Program-made: the position numbers and the translations under genes | Part shown: positions 44,659 through 52,777 of the stretch, piece after piece | Numbering within the stretch: position 1 is the stretch's first letter | Layout of the letters: each line of letters opens with the position of its first letter | Notes under the pieces: generated by a model | Told to the model about the DNA's origin: nothing | Seen by the model: only the letters and a program-made list of their open reading frames with translations | The model's database searches: none | Origin: Nanobdellati archaeon | Lineage (GTDB): Archaea > EX4484-52 > GLR71 | DNA length: 64,000 nt | Assembly (NCBI GenBank): GCA_019429005.1 | Contig: JAHYJR010000002.1 | Coordinates: 1 to 64,000, forward strand | Direction: 5' to 3'

Positions 44659-45801
44659 CTAAAACAAAATAAATGCTAAAGACACGATACCTGCGACAGA
44701 AAAACCAAAAAATATCTTTAGTATTGCATCTGATACAAGAAGGGTACATGCTAAAAATATAACTTTCCCTAGATTCATTGAAAATTCTTTAAATACTATA
44801 AATTCATCAGGATTTTTCTTATTTGCTTCATCAAAACTTACAGCAACAAAAGGAAGATCAATTAATACAATAATCAGACCACCTAAAAAGCTTAATATAA
44901 AATAATCAATTGTACCTTTTGAGAAAATTCTGACAAACCATAATATACCGAAAAGTAAACCGCCATAACGTATAAGTTTAAATTTATCCATGTTATCCGA
45001 TTTTTTACCAATATAAAATGTAAATGCAATTATTCCAAGACTTGTTATAGTATGAGATAACCCCATTCCAATTGTGCTTCCTTGAAGTCCCCAATATATG
45101 AAAATTGGCCAAAATAAATAACTAACTAGCGATTTGATACCATGAAACATAAAATATATTAAATATTTAAAATTATTTTTAAATTTCAACATTTTTTTAA
45201 ATGAAAAATTAACATGAGTTTTTGTATCTTTTGTGAAAAATAAAGGTATAATTGATATACAAACAAATACTGTTGTTGTTATAAAAAGTATATTAAAACC
45301 AAAAACAAGTGCGATTAGACCTCCAATTGTAGGACCTGCAAGCGATGCAATTTGTGGTATGGAAAACAGTTTACTTGTTTGTGTTCCTCTATGTAATTTA
45401 TTACTATGTTTAGCAAATATTGAATTTATTGAATTCCAATATAATGATGCACTACCTCCACCAATTAATGCAAGTAAATATATTGATATTGAATATGTTT
45501 CTATAAAATTTAAACCAAGTAAAAATGTAATAAGGAATGGCACTCTTAACATAATTATATGTTTAAAACCAATCTTGTTTGCAAGTGTTGCAGCAAATGG
45601 TGATACAAAACCAAGAGTACCTTCAAAAACAATAAAGAACATAATAACTTCATTAAAAGAATAACCTAGTTTAAGAAGATATATCGGTATAAATACAGAT
45701 ACGAGAGATAATGCAAAGCTTTGTATTGATAAGTTCATGTATACCTCCGAAAGCTCATTCTTAAGTATATGAATCTTATGAAAATGATAATGTCTATGCA
45801 T
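44659..45801 (-). CDS. MFS transporter
   Basis: 380 residues with about eleven or twelve helices. The His-rich start (MHRHYHFHKIHILKNELSEVY) leads to SIQSFALSLVSVFIPIYLLKLGYS, a pattern I associate with one MFS family in DPANN genomes. FAATLANKIGFKHIIMLR is the loop 2-3 region. Substrate unknown. Length is a little short for MFS (usually about 400), with the last helix ending at the C-terminus. Confidence 0.82.
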   Translation of the reverse strand: MHRHYHFHKIHILKNELSEVYMNLSIQSFALSLVSVFIPIYLLKLGYSFNEVIMFFIVFEGTLGFVSPFAATLANKIGFKHIIMLRVPFLITFLLGLNFIETYSISIYLLALIGGGSASLYWNSINSIFAKHSNKLHRGTQTSKLFSIPQIASLAGPTIGGLIALVFGFNILFITTTVFVCISIIPLFFTKDTKTHVNFSFKKMLKFKNNFKYLIYFMFHGIKSLVSYLFWPIFIYWGLQGSTIGMGLSHTITSLGIIAFTFYIGKKSDNMDKFKLIRYGGLLFGILWFVRIFSKGTIDYFILSFLGGLIIVLIDLPFVAVSFDEANKKNPDEFIVFKEFSMNLGKVIFLACTLLVSDAILKIFFGFSVAGIVSLAFILF

Positions 45802-45894
45802 ATTATCAGTATATTTAATCTAGTTTATATATTTTCGTGATGTTCCCTATTTAAAACGATAATTTTATAACCCTTAAAATATATTAAATATTAT

Positions 45895-46422
45895 ATAAAA
45901 CAAAGAGCGTTAATACTAGTAGATTTTGAAAATGAATGGATTAATAAAAATTCAGATTATTTTGTTGGAGATATTTCAAAAGTTATTGAAAAGACAAATA
46001 AGCTTATTGATTTTTGTAGAAAAAACAATTATAAAATAATATTCATTGCACATATTGAAAAAGATTCAAATAATGTATTTGCAGAAAATTCTGAAAACAT
46101 AAAAATTATTAACGAAATCAAAAGACACGATACCGATGTATTAATTAAAAAATATAAAATTATTCCATTTTTTAAGACGTCTCTTGAAGAAGAACTTCAA
46201 AGTATTAATGAAATTATTGTTTGTGGGATCTTAACAAATTTATGTGTTAGAAGTCTTATTCAAGATGCATATGATAGAGATTTTGAAATAAAAGTAATTA
46301 AAGATTGTTGTGTCGCTTTTGATGACAAAACACAAGAATTTACATTTAAAGATTTAAAGGATACAAGAGAAGAAATCGAATTCATAGATTTGAATGATTA
46401 TATTGAATTCAATTTAAATTAG
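45895..46422 (+). CDS. Isochorismatase-like hydrolase with no canonical start codon
   Basis: An uninterrupted 175-codon frame with the isochorismatase/cysteine-hydrolase fold. It begins near ALILVDFENEW (catalytic Asp), continues with LIKKYKIIPFFKTSL (Lys) and reaches IIVCGILTNLCVRSL with the cis-peptide and nucleophile Cys. No ATG, GTG or TTG exists between the upstream stop (45868) and the conserved start region. The position expected to be ATG is ATA (45895-45897). Either AUA is used, perhaps on a leaderless message with TATA near 45863-45870, or the start was lost recently. Confidence 0.75.
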   Translation: MKQRALILVDFENEWINKNSDYFVGDISKVIEKTNKLIDFCRKNNYKIIFIAHIEKDSNNVFAENSENIKIINEIKRHDTDVLIKKYKIIPFFKTSLEEELQSINEIIVCGILTNLCVRSLIQDAYDRDFEIKVIKDCCVAFDDKTQEFTFKDLKDTREEIEFIDLNDYIEFNLN

Positions 46423-46515
46423 TTATTTTAACAATGTATTATCAGTCAAATAATATGATTTTTTTAAAATAATTAAAATAGAAAACTATTTATTACACCT
46501 AGGTCAATTTAGATT

Positions 46516-46845
46516 ATGCACCGTCTGAATATATATCCAAAAGAGCTTAATAAAAAGTCGAAGATTATAATTACATCTTTAATTATATTTTGTATATTAT
46601 TAATTATAGTCTCTTTATATACATCAGGTAACATAAAAACGTTATTTTGTGAAAACGAAAAAGTACTTATAATAAATAGTAATGGCGGAACATTCGGCAC
46701 ACTTCTTGGAGAAGACAAAAATCATGTATTTCCAAATGGTGCTGTCGGCGGTTATAATATAATTTCACAGACTGGAGAAAACACATGGGTCATTTCAAGT
46801 ACAGTAGATGGTTTTGCTCGTAAAGAAACAAGATGTATAAACTGA
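46516..46845 (+). CDS. Small membrane-anchored protein, unknown
   Basis: 109 residues. One N-terminal membrane helix (IIITSLIIFCILLIIVSLY) precedes an outside domain of about 70 residues with two Cys and Gly-rich turns (LIINSNGGTFGTLLG). An exact 17-bp tandem duplication covers the last codons and stop region (46830-46863). No family recognised. Confidence 0.55.
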   Translation: MHRLNIYPKELNKKSKIIITSLIIFCILLIIVSLYTSGNIKTLFCENEKVLIINSNGGTFGTLLGEDKNHVFPNGAVGGYNIISQTGENTWVISSTVDGFARKETRCIN

Positions 46846-46863
46846 TAAGATGTATAAACTGAT
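46830..46863 (+). repeat. 17-bp tandem duplication at a stop codon
   Basis: Two exact head-to-tail copies of AAGATGTATAAACTGAT; the first contains the TGA that ends the small membrane protein gene. Confidence 0.9.
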
Positions 46864-46967
46864 TTGAGTATATATATTTTTGTTTTTAGTATTTCTCATT
46901 TTCTAATATATTTTTTCTAATATATTATAAATCTTATTTTTTTATAAATCAATCTTTTTTTAAAATT

Positions 46968-47153
46968 TTATTTCATTTTTCGTGACACATAAAATATAAT
47001 CACAGTTATAACAAAATAAATCAGCATATAATACAATATAGTACTTGTGCATAACTGATCTTGTAGCTTTAAAAGGGTTAATATATAAGTTAAAGAAACT
47101 GCAAAAAGTATATATCCTATAACCTGTTTTTGTTTAATTTTTTTTATTATCAT
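46968..47153 (-). CDS. Two-helix small membrane protein
   Basis: 61 residues: basic start (MIIKKIKQKQ), two membrane helices and a basic end (SRKMK). It lies 14 bp downstream of the Cys-rich 47,167-47,430 gene on the same strand, likely cotranscribed. Function unknown. Confidence 0.55.
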   Translation of the reverse strand: MIIKKIKQKQVIGYILFAVSLTYILTLLKLQDQLCTSTILYYMLIYFVITVIIFYVSRKMK

Positions 47154-47166
47154 AAATAATCAGTTT

Positions 47167-47430
47167 CTAACAATATTTTCCTTTAATCTCTTCAAGCTTA
47201 ACATACCATTCATTAACATCAAGTCGTTTCACATCAGGACCATGCAATAATTCACCAGTTATAAGTTTGTTAAGAAGATATGGTGTTGCACATTTATCAC
47301 AATCCGTATGACCTGCAAATTCACAGTAACTTTGTTGTTTCCATAGATTTATGCAAAATTCAAGTTCAGAAACAAGTGTAGCTTTTGAAATATTTTCTTT
47401 ATCATTTGAAACAGAGTCATAATTTTCCAT
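47167..47430 (-). CDS. Small Cys-rich protein, unknown
   Basis: 87 residues from ATG 47430, which follows GTGAT by 4 nt. Five cysteines, including SYCEFAGHTDCDKC and a final Cys, suggest a metal or Fe-S site. ATPYLLNKLITGELLHG and WYVKLEEIKGKYC are distinctive. I do not recognise the family. It could be transcribed after the rhomboid gene (about 50-bp gap). Confidence 0.6.
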   Translation of the reverse strand: MENYDSVSNDKENISKATLVSELEFCINLWKQQSYCEFAGHTDCDKCATPYLLNKLITGELLHGPDVKRLDVNEWYVKLEEIKGKYC

Positions 47431-47480
47431 AATAATCACAGAATATCATTAATCTTAAATATTAATAACCTTATTGATTT

Positions 47481-48158
47481 TTAAAAAAAACATCGCATAA
47501 ATTCTTTTTCCCAATCATCAAGATCATCATCTCCAATTTCATTTGAGACTTCTCGCTTTGCACGCGTTGTTTCTTTGTATTCTTTACGCCAATGATATGC
47601 AAAAAGACCACCTACAAAAAATCCGGTAAGATGTGCTACATGTCCAATATTGCTTGGCGTGAAAAGCCCAACAACATCAAAAACAATCCATAACCCCGCA
47701 AAAAAAGCCATAGGCAATGGAACACCACCCCAATATATCATCATCTTAGGCCTTAAAACACCAAGAATACCGATAACACCCATAATTGCACCAGATGCTC
47801 CAAGCGACATAGAATTAGGATAAGCGTAAATACTTGCTATAGCGGAAGTTATACCTGCTATAAAATAAAGATGTAAAAATTTTCGTGAATCTATAACACG
47901 TTCAAGTATAAAACCAAACCATGCAAGTGCAAACATGTTATATACAAGATGTTCAATATCTGCATGCAAAAACATTGATGTGATAAGAGTCCATGGTGCA
48001 GATAATACATTTTCGGGATTTAAAGCAAATATTGGTACTATCCAAGGCGCAACAGTTTCAATAAAAAAAATAATAAAATTAATAGCAACTAAAATCAATG
48101 AATAATAACCATGATATTCTTGTGTTTTCTTTTTAGTTGACATAGAAATATATTGCAT
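47481..48158 (-). CDS. Rhomboid-family intramembrane serine protease
   Basis: 225 residues, six helices. LGASGAIMGVIG contains the catalytic Ser (GxSG) and GHVAHLTGFFVGG the catalytic His; FLHADIEHLVYNMFAL carries the oxyanion-side His and Asn. Rhomboids cleave membrane helices of other proteins. The C-terminal basic/acidic tail is cytosolic. ATG 48143 is an alternative start. Confidence 0.92.
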   Translation of the reverse strand: MQYISMSTKKKTQEYHGYYSLILVAINFIIFFIETVAPWIVPIFALNPENVLSAPWTLITSMFLHADIEHLVYNMFALAWFGFILERVIDSRKFLHLYFIAGITSAIASIYAYPNSMSLGASGAIMGVIGILGVLRPKMMIYWGGVPLPMAFFAGLWIVFDVVGLFTPSNIGHVAHLTGFFVGGLFAYHWRKEYKETTRAKREVSNEIGDDDLDDWEKEFMRCFF

Positions 48159-48185
48159 CTATTATTTTTATGTTTGTTTGTGTTT

Positions 48186-48968
48186 TTAAAGACCTTTCAT
48201 TATCTCGCGAATATCTGTTATTATAGTTGATGGTTTCTCATCACCAACAGCATTTTCTATTTTTTCCATATTTGCATTATCATGAACAAGAACGCCCGTA
48301 AATAACCCACTTATATTTCCAAGTTTTATATCTGTACTTATATTGCTTCCAATAAGTATTGTATCTTCAGGAAATAAAAAAATATCATTTAATATACGCT
48401 CTTTCATATACCCTGAAGGTGAACCGAGTAATTGAATATTCTTACCAGTAAAGGTTTTAACGGCTGTAGAAAATGGTAATGCACCCGGATAAATCTCATC
48501 ACCGACAGACCATCTACTATCAAGACCTGTTGTATAAAGTTTTGCTCCAGCGTCAACAAGATCGTATATTTTTTTAAGTTTCCAATAAGTAAAATTTCTA
48601 TCAGTCCCAATAAGAACATGTTTTGCATCATCTTTTATTGAAATACCATATTTGTTAAGTTCTTTTATTAAACCAGATTCACCGACAACATAAACTTCAT
48701 CAATATTATTTTCTTCAAAATATTTTGCACATACATACCCTGTACTGATAATTTCTTTTTCACCTGTTTTTATGCCTAATTTTGTTAATCTCTGTGCAAT
48801 CTGTTCACGAGTACTTATAGAATTACTAGTAATATAATATATTTTTTTGCCACGATTTTTTAATGTAGAAATAACCCTATTTACATGAGGGTAAAGCTCA
48901 TTCCATTTCCATATAGTGTCATCTAAACTAAATATAAATGTTTTTATATTTGAATAATTAGTAATCAT
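48186..48968 (-). CDS. HAD-superfamily protein (NagD/PGP-like) lacking the catalytic Asp
   Basis: 260 residues with the NagD-type layout: motif I, then YYITSNSISTREQI (motif II), the cap region with TDRNFTYWKL, and ILIGSNISTDIKLGN (motif IV). Motif I reads FSLDDT where the family has DxDG/DT, so the nucleophilic Asp is Ser. Motif IV reads GSN where the family has GDR/GDN, losing a Mg ligand. The fold should be intact but phosphatase activity is unlikely. A binding or regulatory role is inferred. Confidence 0.8.
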   Translation of the reverse strand: MITNYSNIKTFIFSLDDTIWKWNELYPHVNRVISTLKNRGKKIYYITSNSISTREQIAQRLTKLGIKTGEKEIISTGYVCAKYFEENNIDEVYVVGESGLIKELNKYGISIKDDAKHVLIGTDRNFTYWKLKKIYDLVDAGAKLYTTGLDSRWSVGDEIYPGALPFSTAVKTFTGKNIQLLGSPSGYMKERILNDIFLFPEDTILIGSNISTDIKLGNISGLFTGVLVHDNANMEKIENAVGDEKPSTIITDIREIMKGL

Positions 48969-49099
48969 GATTATCTTTTTGTTTAAGAAATAATTTAAAA
49001 GTATTGTTACTGTTTAAAAACATTATATTAAATTCAATTTGATTTAAAAAAAAATATACACAAAAATTAATTTTTATAGTTTTTTAAAATAAGTCTGAA

Positions 49100-49843
49100 T
49101 TAAGGCCCTAAAACAGTTTTTATTTTATCTAAAAAAGCAACGTTAATCTTAAGTTTATGATTCACAGCATCATCATAAGTTGTTTGGATAATATCAAGAA
49201 GTTCATCTCGTGCTTCATTTAATACAAATTTATTATCCTGAATTAAATCTGCAGATTTCAGTGCTTTTATATATAAACCATTATTATAATAAAATAAAAT
49301 TTCAGTAACAAAATTATTATCTCTCAGTATCTCATGGTCTCTAAGAATCTGTGTTCGATAAAAACCATATTTCAAATGTGTTAAAGCTGTTTCCAAATCA
49401 AGATTTTTTGATTCTTTATAATACCTATAATAATCTCTAGTTAATTTTGTTAAATGTTTTATTCGATCATTAAAAAAAGGTGCAATTTCTTTCTTTTTCC
49501 TGAATAATTTTTTTTTAGACACATATTTATAATTTAAACCTGGAAATATGAATCTAATTACGTTTATAATACTATTTGTTCCAATTTCACAATTTATATA
49601 AGGCGCATAATCTGAATTCATGAAATAAACATCATCATTAACTTTTGAAATGATTTCAGTATTGACCAACTTATTTAATATAGCTATATTTTTTTCTTCA
49701 ACAATAAAATTGAATTCACAAAAATCTTTGAACATGTCATACATTTGAATTACATTAAAACTTTTACCTGGTTTAATATCAGTCAAATTCATGACATAGA
49801 TTGCTACATCTTTCTTAATTTCATAGTCGTTATCCAAAATCAC
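49100..49843 (-). CDS. Hypothetical protein
   Basis: 247 residues, soluble, helical, rich in Asn/Lys/Tyr. A wHTH-like N-terminal half is possible (KSFNVIQMYDMFKDFCEFNF then IAILNKLVNTEIISKV, a pattern seen in DNA-binding winged helices). A basic patch (SKKKLFRKKKE) follows. The start is GTG 49843 or TTG 49837 near a GGTGTGAT motif. Family not recognised. Confidence 0.55.
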   Translation of the reverse strand: MILDNDYEIKKDVAIYVMNLTDIKPGKSFNVIQMYDMFKDFCEFNFIVEEKNIAILNKLVNTEIISKVNDDVYFMNSDYAPYINCEIGTNSIINVIRFIFPGLNYKYVSKKKLFRKKKEIAPFFNDRIKHLTKLTRDYYRYYKESKNLDLETALTHLKYGFYRTQILRDHEILRDNNFVTEILFYYNNGLYIKALKSADLIQDNKFVLNEARDELLDIIQTTYDDAVNHKLKINVAFLDKIKTVLGP

Positions 49844-49997
49844 ACCATTTTAGTTTATTTAACATTATAATTTAGATTTCAATGTTTTTATTTGTTTTAA
49901 TTGTGATAAAATGTCAAAATAGCTATATAATATGATATTTATAGTTTTATTAACAAAAATAATAACACAATATATAATCAGATTAAATGTGGCATTT

Positions 49998-50365
49998 ATG
50001 AAAGAAGTCATAAAATTGAAAAACCTTACAAAGGTTTACAATGTTCCAAGAAAAGGATTAAAAAGCACTTTATAAAAATGGAAAATGGAAAAATTCAAAA
50101 CATAAAGAAAAAATATATTGATTCTAAATTAATTGAAGTTGAATATAGGGATTGTAAAGATGAAACACTTTATGATAAAGTCTTATAAGATGTTGAAGTT
50201 ATAACGAAAAATAATACACTTTTGATTTTAAAAGTCAAAGAGAAAAACGTTTCAGATGTAATTGGCAATATTTTCAAATCTCTGAAAGTGATTGATATCA
50301 AAATACAAGAACCCAAATTAGAAAATGTTGTAAAAAAGATTTACAAAAAGAAAAAGAATTCATAA
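49998..50365 (+). pseudogene. ABC transporter ATPase remnant, core deleted
   Basis: ATG 49998 begins MKEVIKLKNLTKVYNVPRKG, a normal ABC ATPase start, but stops at 50073. The next part, in a second frame from about 50069, is the C-terminal accessory domain (IKMENGKIQNIKKK, then VIDIKIQEPKLENVVKKIY), interrupted by TAA at 50186-50188. The Walker A, signature and Walker B regions are all missing, so most of the gene has been deleted. Confidence 0.75.
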
Positions 50366-50376
50366 GGTAACTATTT

Positions 50377-50742
50377 ATGGGTTATGTGTCTAAGCATCTA
50401 AAAATATTCTAGAGAATTTGTGTGCTTAGTTTTAAAACAGTAATTGAATATCGTGCTAATTTTTTTACTAGTTTAGTAGGTCAAATAACACACCTCTTAA
50501 TCAAACTTCTATTCTGGAGTATTATATTTTTGAATATTCCCTCATTTGCATGATTGCAATTAAAAGATATACTAATTTTATTCATCTTTTTTGAAATTTC
50601 AGAAATGATATTTAATTTTCTTCATGGTTTTTGTAATTTGCCTAATAAAATTGTGAAAGGTGGATTATCGCACTATTTATTTTATCACGCTTTATCTGGA
50701 AACTTGGAGCAAAACGGTTTGAGTCACAAGGCGGTTAAATAA
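50377..50742 (+). pseudogene. ABC-2 type permease remnant
   Basis: ATG 50377 follows the ATPase remnant by 11 bp in operon order. The frame encodes permease-like sequence (VIEYRANFFTSLVGQ, LLFWSIIFLNIPSF, FEISEMIFNFLHGF) but has TAG at 50410-50412 and TGA at 50551-50553. It ends early at 50742 with unrelated residues, about half the usual 260. Both halves of the exporter are therefore lost. Confidence 0.75.
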
Positions 50743-50806
50743 TCCATGACTTAATTCATAACCCAAATACAATAACAATATAAACAAATAAAACCAATCT
50801 TAATCT

Positions 50807-51631
50807 ATGCGAGAACCTATAGCAGGAGGTTTTTATCCTGAAAATAAAGTATTTCTTGAAATTATGTTAGATAAATTTATGTTAAAAAAGAATACAAAAA
50901 AATCAAATGTTATAGGTGCAGTTGTACCTCATGCAGGATATCTATATTCTGGAAATACTGCAGCAGAAGTGTATAACAATCTAAAGAAAAAGTATGATTC
51001 TGTTATAATTATAGGTCCAGACCATACAGGACTTGCAAAAAGTGTCTCTTTAAGTGATGAAGATTGGAACACACCGCTAGGTTCTATACAAATTGACATG
51101 GATCTTTCAAATAAAATTATCAAAAATTTAGATATTGCATCATTTGATAACACAGCTCATATGTATGAACATTCTATTGAAGTTCAACTTCCAATGCTTC
51201 TTAGAGTTCTTGGTAATTTCAAATTTATACCAATTATAATACCTTCAACAATATCAGACATGGACACTCTTGAAAAGATTGGACTAGCATTACGAAAATC
51301 AATTGGTGATTTAGATGTTCTTGTAATTGCAAGTTCTGATTTTACTCATTTTGGTCGAGGTTATGGTTTTGTACCAGTTAAAACAGACGAAATAAAATGG
51401 ATACATAATATGGATAAGACCTTGATAGATGACATAATAAACCTTAATCCAATAAAACTAATTGAACATGCAGAATTAACTACAGCCTGTGGTATAGAAC
51501 CTATATGTGTTATGTTATCTTGTATCAAAAAACAATCAAAAAAAGGAAAATGTCTTAAATATACTACTAGTTTTGAAGTTTCAGGTATAAAAAATGCGAT
51601 TGTTGGATATTCTGGAATCATTTTTGAATAA
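50807..51631 (+). CDS. MEMO family protein (AmmeMemoRadiSam system B-like)
   Basis: 274 residues. MREPIAGGFYPEN is the family start. VPHAGYLYSGNTAAEVY, IIGPDHTG, EHSIEVQLPMLL and ASSDFTHFGRGYGF supply the His and Asp residues of the MEMO1 site, related to extradiol dioxygenases. In prokaryotes MEMO often occurs with AMMECR1 and a radical SAM enzyme; neither is in this window. The biochemical role is unsettled. Confidence 0.92.
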   Translation: MREPIAGGFYPENKVFLEIMLDKFMLKKNTKKSNVIGAVVPHAGYLYSGNTAAEVYNNLKKKYDSVIIIGPDHTGLAKSVSLSDEDWNTPLGSIQIDMDLSNKIIKNLDIASFDNTAHMYEHSIEVQLPMLLRVLGNFKFIPIIIPSTISDMDTLEKIGLALRKSIGDLDVLVIASSDFTHFGRGYGFVPVKTDEIKWIHNMDKTLIDDIINLNPIKLIEHAELTTACGIEPICVMLSCIKKQSKKGKCLKYTTSFEVSGIKNAIVGYSGIIFE

Positions 51632-51728
51632 AAATTAACCCATTTAAACACTCTTATTCTAAGAAAGTTATTTAAACTTTTTTAATATAATATTTAATAC
51701 TTACTAATTGTAAAAAAGATGATATGTT

Positions 51729-52217
51729 ATGGATACAAAACAAATAAGTTTTTTAGACAAGTTATATACTTCAGTTACAGAAGAATTAGGTTTTATTTCA
51801 GAAAACCATGCTAAATACATTAAGGGTTCATCTCAATTAGATACAATTAATCCTATTGAATTAAAAACACTTGATCTCTCATATGATTTTTTTAAAGAAC
51901 ACGCAGCACAGTATGGTATGACAGAACAGGTCGTATCTGAATATCTTAGAAATAACGGCTATATAAAATTAAACATAATTGATATTGCAACAGAACAATT
52001 AAGTTCATATGGTTTTGCAAATAAAACTGCTATAAAAGAAATTGTTAATTCGGTCTTAAGAATGTCAGATCAAGAAATAACCTATTTAATAAAATATGGT
52101 GCTGATGATAATCCTATAATTAAAAATCTTGTAGATTCTGCACGAATTGATGCTGTAGCACCAAGAGATGCTGAAGAGTCAGGAGCAACGTTTGATGTAA
52201 GAGAAAGATTATATTAG
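51729..52217 (+). CDS. Hypothetical helical protein, first of a pair
   Basis: 162 residues, soluble, mostly helical (ISFLDKLYTSVTEELGFISENHAKYI). An ATPRDAEESGATFDVRERLY-like flexible C-terminus ends it. It is followed after 17 bp by another small helical gene, so the two form an operon. No family recognised; no motif suggests catalysis. Confidence 0.65.
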   Translation: MDTKQISFLDKLYTSVTEELGFISENHAKYIKGSSQLDTINPIELKTLDLSYDFFKEHAAQYGMTEQVVSEYLRNNGYIKLNIIDIATEQLSSYGFANKTAIKEIVNSVLRMSDQEITYLIKYGADDNPIIKNLVDSARIDAVAPRDAEESGATFDVRERLY

Positions 52218-52234
52218 AATTACAAGATGGTTTT

Positions 52235-52603
52235 ATGTCAAAATTAGGATTAAATACAATAAAAGATAGAGAACTTCAAATATATATGGACGCTTTTGAT
52301 AAAATTCAAGAATATCCTATAACTGATAATACAATTAAAAAATTACCGAACTTATTCCATAATAAAGGTATTCAATATATACATGCGTTAACTTATATTG
52401 CAGAACAATTAGTTACAGATGAAGGTATTTTTGTAGGAGATCAACATGTTGAAAAAATAATAAACTATCTTGAACATACACATTCTACACAAATCACAAA
52501 TCAAAAAATACTTGATGATATTACAAAACAAATCTTAAAAGAAACATATAATCAAGATAATATTATTGATAATAATTCTTTTGAAGAGTTTATATATCCA
52601 TAA
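52235..52603 (+). CDS. Hypothetical helical protein, second of a pair
   Basis: 122 residues, soluble and helical (LQIYMDAFDKIQEYPITDN, IQYIHALTYIAEQLVTDEG). ATG 52235 follows the preceding stop by 17 bp in the same direction, with GGTTTT rather than a clear GTGAT motif before it. Acidic C-terminus. Probably works with its neighbour. No family recognised. Confidence 0.6.
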   Translation: MSKLGLNTIKDRELQIYMDAFDKIQEYPITDNTIKKLPNLFHNKGIQYIHALTYIAEQLVTDEGIFVGDQHVEKIINYLEHTHSTQITNQKILDDITKQILKETYNQDNIIDNNSFEEFIYP

Positions 52604-52764
52604 TATAGATTTTTTCGTTTTTTATGTGAATTAATCTATACAACAGTTTTATATATGAATGAGTCACAATTATATACATATAAATAAACAAATAAATACA
52701 AATCATTTCTATAATTATCAAAACATACTAATTATTTTAATTTTGTAAATTGTAAATATAAAAC

Positions 52765-52777
52765 GGTGATATAAATT
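52765..52777 (+). promoter_or_regulatory. GGTGAT ribosome-binding site followed by AUU start of RNase J
   Basis: GGTGAT (52765-52770) matches the motif seen before many genes here, and 4 nt later comes ATT (52775-52777), directly after an in-frame TAA. The conserved RNase J N-terminus begins at this ATT, not at the ATG 45 bp downstream. Confidence 0.7.

Noticed and set aside
6684-50742. Stop-codon reassignment or selenocysteine/pyrrolysine use to explain in-frame stops
   Set aside because: The interrupted genes use TAA, TGA and TAG, several also have frameshifts or lost ends, and intact genes use all three stops normally. No recoding element is apparent.
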